A stretch of 64,000 nt of DNA from Ixodes scapularis (GCF_016920785.2 NW_024609857.1:193391027-193455026); one strand, 5' to 3'; positions 1 to 10,009 are shown, counted from the first letter of the stretch. The notes: a model not told the origin generated them from the sequence alone. Made by a program: numbers and translations.

Positions 1-310
1 GGGGGGGGGGGGTTGCCTGGCGGGGCGTTTGGGGAGGGCGATCGCCCCCACCGCCCCCCCCCCCCCCTTGGATCCGCCACTGCTCTGAACTCACAAAGTC
101 ATTCACCGTCACTTCACGAATCCGTCAAGTTCACGAAGTACTTCACCGTCACATCACGAATCCGACAGAGTTTATGAAGCATTCCCCATCCCATCACCGC
201 CAACTCTGAATTCACAAAGTCGCTCACCGTCACATCACGAATCCGACAGAGTTCATGAAGCATTCCGGGGGGGGGGGGGGGGGGGGGGTATTGTGCTGGG
301 CTGGACAACG
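1..310. repeat. Degenerate minisatellite flanked by homopolymer G/C tracts
   Basis: A G12 run opens the window, a C-rich run lies near 45-67, and a G run of about 22 lies at 267-288. Between them are imperfect repeats of about 40 bp built on the core CACCGTCACATCACGAATCC (copies near 106, 144 and 214), each followed by a GTTCATGAAGCATTCC-like tail. Short readings across it are low-complexity and I do not treat them as genes. Confidence 0.7.
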
Positions 311-697
311 CACCCTGCTCTTGTCATTTTGTTTGCTGAGCTTGTTCCTTCTGGCTTTTAGTTTTGTTGTCCAGTGTTTTTTTTTTTTATTTTCGTTTTG
401 TTTCGCGCTTTCTCCATCGTGCGCGCATGCTGTGGAGAGCGAGCGGCTTCTTGACTTCGCCTGGTTGTCCGCGTTGTGATTGTGGAAGGGCCCCCACCTC
501 AAAATCTCCTGGCTTGTCTTCTTTTTTTTTACTTTTGTTGTGCACGTCTTTTTCTACGAAAACAAAAAGAAGCCGCTTATATTTTTGCCAACGACCGCTC
601 GCCGAGGGGGCGAAAAGGACAGACAGACACGAACCTGCGTGCACGATTTTTGTGAAAGTTCTACATCTTACAAACATTAATACGGGTCCATAATACA
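311..697. other. No gene seen; T-rich low-complexity stretch
   Basis: The stretch is rich in T runs and A/G runs on the + strand. Overlapping short readings in several frames show no family motif and no splice context. I see nothing supportable here. Confidence 0.5.
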
Positions 698-1055
698 CGA
701 ACGAAAACGTTTTAGCGAATTAGAATTTAGCGAATAGAGATCACATACGCAAATCGACGTTTAGGCGAATGACGTTTTAGCGAATAGGCTGTTTGTTGTG
801 GCGGCAAGCTGGGCTTCCAAACAGACCGCGCCACGCGGTCTGTTCGGAACGATAGCAAGCGGTGCTTTGCTATTGTTTGGGGAAAATTAATATGATCTCA
901 AGTTCGAGCATGCATCTCCAAAGGTTCGGCAAGCTCGAAAACAGGACGCCGGCGGCCTCCATTTTAGCTATTCGCTCAAATGAACGCCGCCATTCGCTAA
1001 AGTGTCATTCGATGAAACGTCGTGGGCGAGGTTTCGCTCGCTAAACCGTCGTTCG
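698..1055. repeat. Degenerate inverted-repeat element with TTTAGCGAAT subrepeats
   Basis: The left arm (698-790) repeats the decamer TTTAGCGAAT several times; the right arm (about 966-1055) carries the same motif as its reverse complement (ATTCGCTAAA). The ends match as CGAACGA and TCGTTCG. The centre contains a short hairpin CAGACCGCG/CGCGGTCTG near 822-842. It looks like a small non-autonomous DNA transposon with repeated subterminal motifs. I could not define a clear TSD. Confidence 0.55.
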
Positions 1056-1655
1056 AGCAGTACAAAATTGCTCTGCGTGTTTTATCTTAATAATTATGAT
1101 CGATGAAAACCAGCATATCGTTGCTAACCTTACCTTACGACGGTAGCTCGTTAATGTCGAGTTCATAAGAGATACCATAATAACGCAATAATTCACAACC
1201 AACTGCTGAATCACCCGTCTAATATTTTGTCACGCATTCAAATAATATATATGCATATATATATATATATATATATATAAAGTAGACATTTCAAAACAAG
1301 AGTCATTCATTCCCAAAATTTCAGTGGACTGGAACCACCTTCCCACATCTATCGCCACAATTGCCACTTACCGTATGTTTAAAACTGCGGTCAATATTCT
1401 ATACAGCTCAGACTGAGCTAAAAAAGTGTACAGCGGCCTTATATTTTTGTTCTGTTCTCATCTAACCCCCCCCTCCACTCTGTAGTGCCGACGGCCCTGA
1501 GGGTATTTAAAATAAACAAATAAATGCCTCCCCAGAAAAACCTTTTAAAGAGGCGACCTGCAGCTTGCTGGAACAATGAGATCTGTGTTTTATTCGAACC
1601 CGTTGGTCAGAGTACACCTCATCATTAATTAAACCACTCATTCGATCATTCACCT
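1056..1655. other. No gene seen; AT-rich with a (TA)n microsatellite
   Basis: A TA dinucleotide run occupies about 1242-1280. The rest is AT-rich sequence up to the Gypsy-1 LTR. No coding motif is recognised. Confidence 0.55.
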
Positions 1656-1902
1656 TGTAGTGGAGATGTCCGGTACATAAAACTATTTATTATACTTGAC
1701 TACACAAGGTACAGCAATACATGAGCGCGTTGGCCCCGGTGCGGGCGTGTCTCTCCGATCCCGAAAGTGTAACTCGAAACTGTTTACTCAAACGCCCGCG
1801 CCCTCCGGCGGCATACCTCAGCAGGCTCTAGTTGCCAGACGCCGGAGGCGAAACCGAAACTAAACGTGTGGCGAAACCGAAACTAGACGTGCGATGTCCA
1901 CA
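1656..1902 (-). repeat. Gypsy-1 3' LTR (full length)
   Basis: 247 bp reading TG...CA on either strand. Its distal 58 bp contain a 23-bp tandem duplication (GGCGAAACCGAAACTA-type) that is absent from the partner LTR. The shared 189 bp look identical to 6115-6303. Confidence 0.9.
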
Positions 1903-1918
1903 CTACTCCCCCTTCCAG
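1903..1918 (-). other. Gypsy-1 polypurine tract
   Basis: On the - strand this reads CTGGAAGGGGGAGTAG, immediately upstream of the TGTGG start of the 3' LTR. This is the expected site and composition for the plus-strand primer of an LTR retrotransposon. Confidence 0.8.
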
Positions 1919-1955
1919 AAATGTTGAAAAATTAAATTAATACATGCACAAATTG

Positions 1956-4900
1956 TTACGGCACAAATCGTACGGGTTGACGAACCCTTCGTCCACCACG
2001 CGTCGTCGGAGAGTCTGCAGAATTTCTCGCCGGCGCACTAGTTGAATGCTCGAGGTGAGCCGGCTTTAATCGATCCACCGAAACCACTTCTGATCGTCCG
2101 CGCACTTCGATTGTGTAGTGTTTCGTACCACGACGAATGACTTTAAACGGGCCGTCGTACGGCGGCTGGAGGGGTTTTCTCACAGCATCGCGGCGCAGGA
2201 ATATATGGGTACAAGTGTCAAGTTCCTTAAACAGGTACACGGTAGGACTCTGTTTAGCACGGGTTGGTGTCGGACGGAGGCTGTCCATGATTGTCCGTAA
2301 GCGTGACACGTACTGGAGGGGATCTGGAAGCTGCTCGTCTATGTTGGCTGCAACGAATTGGCCGGGGAGCCGCAGGGTAGTGCCGTAGAGCAACTCAGCG
2401 CTGGTGCACTGCAGGTCACTCTTGAGTGTTGTGCGCATGCCCAGGAGGACGAGTGGCAGCACTTCGGTCCAGCGTGAGGGGTCGCCGTAAGCGGTGATTG
2501 ATGCCTTCAGGTGCCGGTGCATCCGCTCCACCAGGCCGTTAGCTGCGGGGTGATAGGCGGTGGTGCGAATCCGATGTGTTCCCAAGAGCGTTAGGAACTC
2601 TCTGAAGAGGGCAGATTCGAACTGGCGACCACGGTCGGTTGTGACCTTAGAAGGTGTACCGAAGCGCGCAATCCACGTCTGCAGAAACGCCTTAGCGACG
2701 GTTTCCGCGGACATGTCTCGCAGGGGGATAGCCTCCGGCCAGCGGGTGAAGCGATCCACACAAGTGAGTATGTAGGAACAGTCTTGTGAGGGCGGCAGAG
2801 GTCCCACAATGTCAATGTGAACCTCGCTGAACCGGGCATCGGGCGGCAGAAATGGAGAGAGCGGAGAAACAGTGTGACGCTGCACTTTAGAGCGTTGACA
2901 CTGGGTGCATGTGCGAGCCCAATCTCGAATGTCCGTGTTCATGCCCGGCCACACATATCGGGCTTTCACCAATGCTTGTGTGGCACGGATTCCGGGATGG
3001 GAGAGGTTATGCAGAGAGTCGAACACTGAGCGTCGAAAGGACTTCGGCACGAACGGGCGTGCGGTGCCAGTGGAAATGTCGCATGTGAGGAGCTGAGTGC
3101 ATGTCGGTAGGGGCACGTCTTGAAAAATTAGCGTGGCTGAAGAAGCACGTAGATCTCTGAGCTCTTCATCTTCTTTCTGAAGCGTTGCCATCTTGTCAAA
3201 ATCAATGGGAGTAGCGGACGAAAGGCTGCCCACGTTGGCGCGTGAGAGAGTGTCAGCTGCGGTGTTTTCAGTTCCCTTTACATGGCGGATGTCGGTGCAG
3301 AACTCCGATATGAACGCCAGATGTCGAACTTCTCTTGGGGAGAGCCCATCCGTTTTGGTGGTGAAGGCGTGGATCAGGGGCTTGTGATCTGTCATGATGT
3401 GAAATGACCGTCCCTCTAAGAAGTGGCGGAAGTACTTGACCGCCATGTAGACTGCCAGCAGCTCGCGTCCGTAGGTGCTGTAGCGAGTTTCCGCAGGTGA
3501 CAAGGACTTGGAGAAAAATGCCAGAGGCTGCCAAGTCTCACCAACAAGCTGCTGTAACACCGCGCCAACGCCGCCATCAGATGCGTCCACCATGAGGCGT
3601 GTAGCTGCATCTGGTTGAGGGTGGACGAGGAGCGCAGCTGCCGCCAGGTCTTCCTTGATCTGCACGAACGAGGCCTGGGCCTGGTCCGTCCACTCCAACG
3701 GAGCGGTGTTCGGCCCCGGGGATGACAGGAGATTGTTCAGAGGCTGCAGTGTGCGTGCGCAACCTGGGAGGAATCTTCGGTGGAAGTTAATCAATCCCAG
3801 AAATTGCCGAAGTTTTCGTTTGTTAAGTGGCTGAGGGTAATCCCGAATTGCTTGCACCTTATCGCCGAGCGGGCGAAGACCGTCGGAGTTGATGCGATGT
3901 CCCAGAAAATTAATTTCACTAGCACCAAACTGACATTTGTCTGGGTTGATGAGTACACCATATTCTTCGAGGCGAGCGAAGAGTTGTCGCAGATGGTTTG
4001 CATGTTCTTCAGCAGAAGTGCTGGCGACGAGAATGTCATCGACATACGCGTAGCAGAAATCCAGGCCCCGTGTTATCTCGTCGATAAACCTCTGGAAAGT
4101 CTGCGACGCGTTCCGAAGTCCGAAGGGCATCCGGGTATACTCAAACAACCCAAACGGCGTAGTGATGGCCGTTTTTGCGATGTCAGCTTCTTCTACTGGT
4201 ATTTGGTGGTAGGCTTTGACAAGGTCCACCTTAGAGAACACCGTTGCTCCGTGAAGAGTGGCTACGAAGTCGTGCAGGTGGGGCACAGGGTAGCGGTCTG
4301 GTTGGGTCATTTGGTTGAGGGAGCGGTAGTCACCGCAAGGACGCCAATCTCCAGGGGTGGACTTGGGGACCATATGCAGTGGGGACGACCATGGGCTGGA
4401 GGACGGTCGCACGATTCCGAGTTCTAGCATGTGCTCGAACTCTCGCCGAGCCACGTTCAGTCGCTCAGGTGGTAGTCGGCGAGGGCGTGCATGAACGGGT
4501 GGTCCCGACGTGATGATATGGTGCGTGATGTTGTGCTTTATGGGGCGAGTTGTGGTCACTGGAGACGTCAGGGAAGAAAACTCACGCAGCAAATACTCGA
4601 AGTCTGACTTGACTTGCGGTCGAAGTAGTGTTGAAGTCACCGCCCCCGTGGCCTCTGCGATGCCGTGCACGGACAGGAGCGTTGTGGCATCTCGTAGCCG
4701 GGTGTTGCGCATGTCAACGAGAAGACCGAAGTGGCGGAGGAAATCAGCTCCGAGGATGGCGTGACTGACGTCGGCAACCAAGAAAACCCAGCGAAAAGTT
4801 CGGCGTAGACCGATGTCCATCGTCTGAGAGCGCTGGCCGTACGTTGCAATTTTTGTAGCATTCACAGCTTGCAAGTTGTAGCTTGGGCGCCTCAGACGAT

Positions 4901-5285
4901 CGACACGGGAAGCTGGGATTGCACTAACCTCTGCACCTGTGTCCACCAGAAAGCGGGTCTTGGATACTTTGTCCACAACATAAAATAGGCGTGGTTGAGA
5001 AGGCACTCCTGATATGTGAGACAATTTTCCAGGTTGAATTTGCGCTTGGGATGGCACGAAATGTTCACTCTTCAAATTAATTTTGTTATTATGAGAACTG
5101 TTCATTGAAGGCTCCCCCCGCTGCTCATTTTGGCTAGTTGGGCAGGTGGAAGATGGAGAAAAGCGGCGCGCCGGGAGGCCAGGGGCACCGGCCGCTTTCA
5201 GTGCGTGGCCCGGGTGTTTCCCTGTTGAGCGCAGGGCAGGACGCACTTGGTGGCGTTGTCGCCAAAGCGGTGGTGGTACCAGCAA
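1956..5285 (-). CDS. pol: Gypsy-1 Pol polyprotein (PR-RT-RNase H-IN)
   Basis: 1109 codons, all domains intact. The protease has DTG in FLVDTGAEVSAIPAS near residue 113. Reverse transcriptase spans about 260-450, with the catalytic YVDD near 414. RNase H starts at the MVDASDG stretch near 565. The integrase has an HHCC zinc region at about 755-797, then D,D,E catalytic positions near 824, 885 and 920 (HIDIVGP, TTDRGRQF, GLVERM). A GPY/F-type module (PPYDGPFKVI) lies near 1041. The listed first Met lies inside the gag overlap and is probably not used. Translation should enter this frame by -1 frameshifting at 5216-5222, which makes a Gag-Pol fusion. There is no stop or frameshift, so it could still be functional. 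Confidence 0.92.
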   Translation of the reverse strand: MLVPPPLWRQRHQVRPALRSTGKHPGHALKAAGAPGLPARRFSPSSTCPTSQNEQRGEPSMNSSHNNKINLKSEHFVPSQAQIQPGKLSHISGVPSQPRLFYVVDKVSKTRFLVDTGAEVSAIPASRVDRLRRPSYNLQAVNATKIATYGQRSQTMDIGLRRTFRWVFLVADVSHAILGADFLRHFGLLVDMRNTRLRDATTLLSVHGIAEATGAVTSTLLRPQVKSDFEYLLREFSSLTSPVTTTRPIKHNITHHIITSGPPVHARPRRLPPERLNVARREFEHMLELGIVRPSSSPWSSPLHMVPKSTPGDWRPCGDYRSLNQMTQPDRYPVPHLHDFVATLHGATVFSKVDLVKAYHQIPVEEADIAKTAITTPFGLFEYTRMPFGLRNASQTFQRFIDEITRGLDFCYAYVDDILVASTSAEEHANHLRQLFARLEEYGVLINPDKCQFGASEINFLGHRINSDGLRPLGDKVQAIRDYPQPLNKRKLRQFLGLINFHRRFLPGCARTLQPLNNLLSSPGPNTAPLEWTDQAQASFVQIKEDLAAAALLVHPQPDAATRLMVDASDGGVGAVLQQLVGETWQPLAFFSKSLSPAETRYSTYGRELLAVYMAVKYFRHFLEGRSFHIMTDHKPLIHAFTTKTDGLSPREVRHLAFISEFCTDIRHVKGTENTAADTLSRANVGSLSSATPIDFDKMATLQKEDEELRDLRASSATLIFQDVPLPTCTQLLTCDISTGTARPFVPKSFRRSVFDSLHNLSHPGIRATQALVKARYVWPGMNTDIRDWARTCTQCQRSKVQRHTVSPLSPFLPPDARFSEVHIDIVGPLPPSQDCSYILTCVDRFTRWPEAIPLRDMSAETVAKAFLQTWIARFGTPSKVTTDRGRQFESALFREFLTLLGTHRIRTTAYHPAANGLVERMHRHLKASITAYGDPSRWTEVLPLVLLGMRTTLKSDLQCTSAELLYGTTLRLPGQFVAANIDEQLPDPLQYVSRLRTIMDSLRPTPTRAKQSPTVYLFKELDTCTHIFLRRDAVRKPLQPPYDGPFKVIRRGTKHYTIEVRGRSEVVSVDRLKPAHLEHSTSAPARNSADSPTTRGGRRVRQPVRFVP

Positions 5286-6043
5286 ACTCCAGTACTCTCA
5301 GGCGCGCGCGACGACCCACGAGGGCGAGAAAAGGAGCGAGGGCGTCTCGGCCGTGGTTTTTCCAGGGTTGCAAGTGACTGCGCGATGCGCTGGACCTCGT
5401 CGCGCAGGGCTCTAAATTCCGTGAAGGAAACCAGGTTCTTTACTTCGTTTGAGGCTGGAAGCGTTTGAACCGAGCTGTCGATGGCAGAGATGCTGGGTGA
5501 CGCAACTTCCACTACCCTATCCGCCAGGGCAGCGAGATCGTCAAGCGTCATGTCTCCGGCACCCGCCAACACCATGCACACATTAGCTGGTAGGCGCTGC
5601 AAAAACAACTGCCGAAGGAGCGAGTGGTCGACCGTCGAAGCTTTCTCCCCGAGCAGCTGGCGCATCCCGCGGAGTAACTGGGACGGTTTTCGGTCCCCCA
5701 GGTCCTCCGCAGTCAGGAGCTGTTGCAGGCGCTTCTGCTCGGAGAGGGTGGTGCGGCGGACGAGCTCGAGTTTCAGCCGGTCGAAAGGCTGGTCGGCCGG
5801 GGGAGAGAGTATGATGTCGCGCACCTCCGCCGCTTCCGTTGGGTTGAGGGCGGCGATTACGTGGTGGAATTTCGTTTGTTGGGAGGTTATACGTCTCGTC
5901 GCAAATTGGGCTTCAACTTGCGCGAACCAGAGGGCTGGGTCCGCCGGCCAGAAGCACGGAAGTTTGAGAGCGACGGTGGAGACGGTGGGGGAAAGCGGTG
6001 CCTGGGCGGCCGTGTCAGCCGCGGAACCGTTGGTGGAAGTCAT
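5198..6043 (-). CDS. gag: Gypsy-1 Gag
   Basis: 281 codons from ATG at 6043, about 70 nt after the primer-binding site. The N-terminal half is a helical capsid-like region typical of arthropod Gypsy Gag (the LWFAQVEAQF stretch near residue 38). The C-terminal end is basic and carries a CWYHHRFG...CVLPC finger near 257-273, a Cys/His pattern characteristic of CsRn1-type Gag rather than the retroviral CX2CX4HX4C knuckle. It overlaps pol by 88 nt in a -1 relationship and stops at TGA 5198-5200, shortly after the slippery site. It packages element RNA in cytoplasmic particles. Confidence 0.88.
   Translation of the reverse strand: MTSTNGSAADTAAQAPLSPTVSTVALKLPCFWPADPALWFAQVEAQFATRRITSQQTKFHHVIAALNPTEAAEVRDIILSPPADQPFDRLKLELVRRTTLSEQKRLQQLLTAEDLGDRKPSQLLRGMRQLLGEKASTVDHSLLRQLFLQRLPANVCMVLAGAGDMTLDDLAALADRVVEVASPSISAIDSSVQTLPASNEVKNLVSFTEFRALRDEVQRIAQSLATLEKPRPRRPRSFSRPRGSSRAPESTGVCWYHHRFGDNATKCVLPCAQQGNTRATH
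5216..5222 (-). promoter_or_regulatory. Gypsy-1 gag-pol -1 ribosomal frameshift heptamer
   Basis: On the - strand the Gag codons CAG GGA AAC contain G-GGA-AAC, a canonical X-XXY-YYZ slippery heptamer. Slipping back one base gives GGG AAA C and enters exactly the open pol frame, before the gag stop at 5198-5200. A possible downstream 8-bp stem pairs 5191-5198 with 5160-5167 (GCCGCTTT/AAAGCGGC), starting 17 nt after the heptamer. Confidence 0.75.
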
Positions 6044-6096
6044 GTTTGCTCACCGGTGGTTGCTTGGGGTCGAGTGACCGAGGTGTGCTGTCCGGA

Positions 6097-6110
6097 ACTC
6101 CGGGTCACCA
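6097..6110 (-). other. Gypsy-1 primer-binding site
   Basis: Four bases inside the 5' LTR, the - strand reads TGGTGACCCGGAG, the position and TGG start expected of a tRNA 3'-end complement. I do not assign the tRNA with confidence. Confidence 0.6.
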
Positions 6111-6114
6111 ATTA

Positions 6115-6303
6115 TGTAGTGGAGATGTCCGGTACATAAAACTATTTATTATACTTGACTACACAAGGTACAGCAATACATGAGCGCGTTGGCCCCGGTG
6201 CGGGCGTGTCTCTCCGATCCCGAAAGTGTAACTCGAAACTGTTTACTCAAACGCCCGCGCCCTCCGGCGGCATACCTCAGCAGGCTCTAGTTGCCAGACG
6301 CCG
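6115..6303 (-). repeat. Gypsy-1 5' LTR, truncated at its outer end
   Basis: 189 bp identical by eye to 1656-1844. It ends abruptly at GACGCCG and the following sequence is unrelated, so 58 bp of U3 and the terminal CA are missing. A TCACC pentamer occurs near both outer ends (1650-1654 and 6305-6309) but does not directly abut both LTRs, so I do not call it a TSD. Confidence 0.85.
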
Positions 6304-7159
6304 CTCACCCTACTTTGAGCGAAATGCGGTCGAGATAACCAGCGATGGCGGTCGACTTCACTTTTCTCGGCTTTGAACCGAGGCGCGCGACTCACGCTCG
6401 CCTCCGCTCGTTTTTTTACGCCGGGATCTGGCTGCGCACAGGCTCGTAATATAGGTAGTGTACTGTGTTCTCGGAGTTCATTTTTGAATAGAATCGGAGT
6501 GTGTTTTTCGGACTTTATTTTGTAGTGTAAGCTACACTTGACCGAGGTTGAGCACTTTCGCGTGGCTGCTGGAGAGCCGTGCTGCGCATGCGCGAGGAGC
6601 AGTGACGGAACGCGCAGGACTGGTATGGCGTCAGTCCCCGATGCACGCGCCGCGCGCATGCACCCGCTCGAGATCATGGCTGTCCGGTTGTTCTGGGCGG
6701 CAGCTTGGTTGCTTGATAAATAACACGGCGCACAGCTGGCCAAACCAACGACGGGCATCTGGCACGCCTCAGTGGAGGATTAATTTGGACCACCTGGGGA
6801 TCTTTTGACGTGCAACCGAAAGCTCGGTTACTCCTCCGCAATAAGAAGAGCGGAGAAGCTTAACTCATCGGATCCTGAAGTAGTCACATAATCCGTAATC
6901 CGTCTGTCGCATTGAAGCAGCAGTGAGCATGATAATCAAGCTAATCCCAGACAACCAGGAAAGCTAAGAATAACCAGCTGAACCTAAGCTTACGCTACGT
7001 ATATCCTAGCATAGCCCAGCTAAGCCACTGCAATTTTTTTACAATGAATTCGGGGTGTTTTTCGGAGCTTTCTTTAATGGTATACAAAATTCGGAGTTTG
7101 TCGGCTTCTTCGGTGGTGCGAATTAAATTTAGAAAACAGCAGTTTGCGAATTTAGTGAA
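6304..7159. other. No gene seen; flank with a SINE-like fragment
   Basis: Mixed-composition sequence without coding motifs apart from the SINE-like piece at 6757-6838. From about 6930 to 7025 there are many short CTAA/AGCTAA-like words of uncertain origin. Confidence 0.5.
6757..6838. repeat. SINE-like repeat fragment
   Basis: Contains GCATCTGGCACGCCTCAG followed by a TTTGACGTGCAACCGAAA block. Both blocks recur in the same order and orientation at 33064-33160, where they are joined to a tRNA-like segment. This copy lacks the tRNA-like head. Confidence 0.55.
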
Positions 7160-7322
7160 TCATGGATGAAGAAAGAATAAACAATTAAAACAGGGACAAC
7201 ACAACCACATCTTTCAACTAGCAACAGATGAGTAAACTTTCAACAGCGAGCAGCCGACTATACCCAGTAGGAGTAAGGGAGAGAAGGGGAGAGAAGGAGA
7301 GATAAAACACGCGAAGTGCAAG

Positions 7323-7637
7323 TCAGGGTGGTAGGGTTATCTCGGATTTCAAAAATTCAACCTCAGTTTTCGTCAGCAGGAGGGAAGGGTTTGACACGTT
7401 GTTTTTTGTTGTGGTCATGGCGAATGATTCTACGATTTCCCTGCCGAATCTGTTGGCATGCCCCCCAAGGATTTTTGTGTCATCAAAGAGTGGATGACAA
7501 CGCAAACACGAACGGGCGTGTATGACTATGGGATGATAAGAATCTGGAGAGGCCTTAGAAACTTCGTTGTGATGTTCGCGGAGTCTGTGATTGGTGCATC
7601 TGCCGGTCTGTCCTATGTATTGATGGCCACAGCTCAA
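7323..7637 (-). pseudogene. Penelope-like element C-terminus, GIY-YIG endonuclease fragment (left arm)
   Basis: About 104 codons. HQYIGQTGRC followed by an RLREH motif marks the conserved start of the GIY-YIG nuclease domain of Penelope-like elements. The rest, with a CLRCHPLFDD cysteine segment and an FGREIVESFA helix, matches the usual C-terminal part. The reverse-transcriptase region is absent, so this is a 5'-truncated copy. Confidence 0.8.
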
Positions 7638-7744
7638 GCGGATGGAGTAAACTTTCTTCTCTTTGCATGGAATGAATTTCTTTTTTTTTTTCTCTTTTCG
7701 TGTTTGACAGTGCAGCCAATCGGAATCCGGCTGTTGTTCACTTG

Positions 7745-8150
7745 TTGACAGAGTTGACAGAGAAACAACTCAAACACGAAAAGAAATTCATTCCATGCAA
7801 AGGGAAGAAAGTTTACTCCATCCCCTTGAGCTGTGGCCATCAATACATAGGACAGACCGGCAGATGCACCAATCACAGACTCCGCGAACAGCACAACGAA
7901 GTTTCTAAGGCCTTTCCAGATTCTTAGCCTCCCATAGTCATACATGCCCGTTCGTGTTTGCGTTGTCATCCCCTCTTTGATGACACAAAAATCCTTGGGG
8001 GGCATGACAGCAGATTCGGCAGGGAAATCGTAGAATCATTCGCCATGACCACAGCAAAAAACAACGTGTCAAACCCTTCCCTCCTGCTGACGAAAACTGA
8101 GGTTGGATTTTTTAAAATCCGAGATAACCCTACCACCCTGACTTGCACTT
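7745..8150 (+). pseudogene. Penelope-like element C-terminus, GIY-YIG endonuclease fragment (right arm)
   Basis: This is the inverted partner of 7323-7637. It extends slightly further upstream and includes the VYSIPLSCG lead-in to the GIY-YIG core. It is broken by an in-frame TAG at about 7925-7927, where the left arm still has a sense codon, and has further differences near its 3' end. No reverse transcriptase remains. Confidence 0.8.
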
Positions 8151-8306
8151 CGCGTGTTTTATCTCTCCTTCTCTCCCCTTCTCTCCCCTACTCCTACTGG
8201 GTATAGTCGGCTGCTCGCTGTTGAAAGTTTACTCGACTGTTGCTAGTTGAAAGATGTGGTTGTGTTGTCCCTGTTTTAATTGTTTATTCTTTCTTCATCC
8301 ATGACT

Positions 8307-10009
8307 TAAACCAACACGCTCTTCTGCCAAGCTTAGTGAATCAGCCTTTTCATATGCGAGACTTCGACTGTGGTCGTAAGAGAAGCTACCTCGTTTCTAT
8401 GATAACGGGATAAGTTCATAAGTTGCAACTAGAAAAGATGACAAACGTAAAGCTTGTTGTAAATTCCGGGGAAATATGAAGACCTGTCGGCGTTATTACT
8501 TCTGGCAGCCCCAAATATTCGTTTTCTTTTTTTGGATAAAACTTAATCGGCAAAAGTTTAAACGGCAAGTGTTCTTCGGATTTCATAGGGTTTTTTCGAA
8601 AACGCGGAGCCCTAATTATACTGTAGTGGGCTCACGCAAAATGCGGAGCTTACTGCATTCTTAACTTGGTTAAGACTGCAGTTCGAAGCCTCCAGCGCGC
8701 ACTCGCTCTCTTCCGCCGAGCATTCGCTGCGCTTGCAAGCTTGTGCTTTTCTGGTGACGCAGGTCTACGAGAACAACATGCATACAAAATCAATAAAAGA
8801 CGAAGTTCCCGGGGCGCGCGGAATACGCATGCCTCGAGAGTCGAGGCACAGAGAACGTATACCAGCCCCAACAGTCGGATGCACAGTGGTGACCCGGAGG
8901 CTAGAAACCTCGCGCTGAAGGCAGACCTTGCACTGCGGTCTTCACCGGTCACTGAATATAAGTACAATAGCGCAATGTGCTGAACATACTAGGCACCTAC
9001 ACCAATGTCGATACCTGTGGACGGCATGTTTCCGCATTTCGTTAAAGTCCTACGCATCCAAAGCTCCGTTCGACTAAACATAAAAGGCACCGCGGCTCAA
9101 AAGAACACACAGACACGCAGAACAGCGACAGGTGCACAACGCTGTCTGTGTCTTCTACTTGCTTTCCCTCTTCTTGCGCTGTTTTTCATGTATGAACGGT
9201 CTTCTTATCGCAAGTACCGGGCCAACATATTGTCTACAGGCCGGTGTCGTCTAAAAGAGCAGACAACAAGCAGAAGCGTTTGAAAGAGCAGACGACAGTT
9301 CGAACGATCAGGCGGCCGTTCGATCTTGAAAACGCACTGAACGTAGTCCGCAGTTGATCATTACAACTTGACGGTATTCCCGCTCTCATGAGGGAACAAA
9401 ACAAATAAATCTGATGACAAGTATCCGTGAAATCAACCCAAACTGCTTCCCGCCCTAGCGACTGGTTTTACATTTTCACGGCACATATCCACGTTCTCGG
9501 ACGAACCGAGCACTTGAAAACTGATCTTCAAACCTTTCTCGACTCTTTTGGTACCGCCCCAGTCGCAGCGTTTTGACGAGAAGGCAAGTTTTTGCCAGGT
9601 TCCTTTCAATACAACGCAAGAATACACGTCTCACATAGGGAATTCCGCCTACAGCCCCACACCGGAAGTGCGCCCGACGCGCCACCACCGCGCCGTGACG
9701 TAACAGAGAGGGGTTCGTACCATATTTTCGGCGACATAGTGATTGGCGATCTTTGTGCGAGAGTAGACACACGGGCATTTTTTAGAATGTATAGCCTCAG
9801 TTCGAACGCGAAAGAAATGGGCCGCGTCTCGCCTCCTTCGCTGCAAATGATGTCGAAATCCGATAGCATTGCATCTAGGAGACGACAAATGTGCTGATTT
9901 TCCGACGAAAGCACTGCGAGTGTTAGAGACAGAAACCGGTAATGATCGCCACGACAATGCTCCCTAACGAAGCACAGAGCCTGGAACTCTGCATGTTCTC
10001 GCCTCTTAA
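8307..10009. other. No gene seen
   Basis: Short readings on both strands between 8650 and 9960 largely overlap one another antisense and show no recognisable domain. I see no terminal repeats or RNA gene. Confidence 0.5.

Larger units (their letters stand above)
1656..6303 (-). mobile_element. Gypsy-1: Ty3/Gypsy LTR retrotransposon, CsRn1-like
   Basis: A complete gag-pol element on the - strand. The downstream LTR is 1656-1902 (247 bp, TG...CA) and the upstream LTR is 6115-6303. Order on the - strand: truncated 5' LTR, primer-binding site, gag, -1 frameshift signal, pol (protease, reverse transcriptase, RNase H, integrase), polypurine tract, full 3' LTR. The Gag finger has a C-H-C-C-like spacing rather than the usual CCHC knuckle, which is a trait of the CsRn1 lineage; the clade call is inference. 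The first 189 bp of both LTRs are identical by eye and both frames are open, so the insertion is probably young. The upstream LTR lacks the outer 58 bp, and no clean TSD can be read. Confidence 0.9.
7160..8306. repeat. Palindrome made of two Penelope-like element 3' ends
   Basis: About 530-560 bp of 7160-7690 reappears as the reverse complement at 7740-8306, with a short centre. Each arm encodes a GIY-YIG endonuclease C-terminus reading outward, followed by a 3' region containing the blocks GAGAGAAGGGG and CAGCGAGCAGCCGACTATAC. Penelope-like elements commonly sit in such inverted, truncated arrangements. The arms are close but not identical. Confidence 0.85.

Noticed and set aside
1..288. Direct-repeat array at the window start as CRISPR
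   Set aside because: Units are imperfect, contiguous and lack unique spacers of even length; the context is eukaryotic.
3780..4427. 215-codon + strand reading
   Set aside because: It lies antisense to the Gypsy-1 RT region and has no domain of its own.
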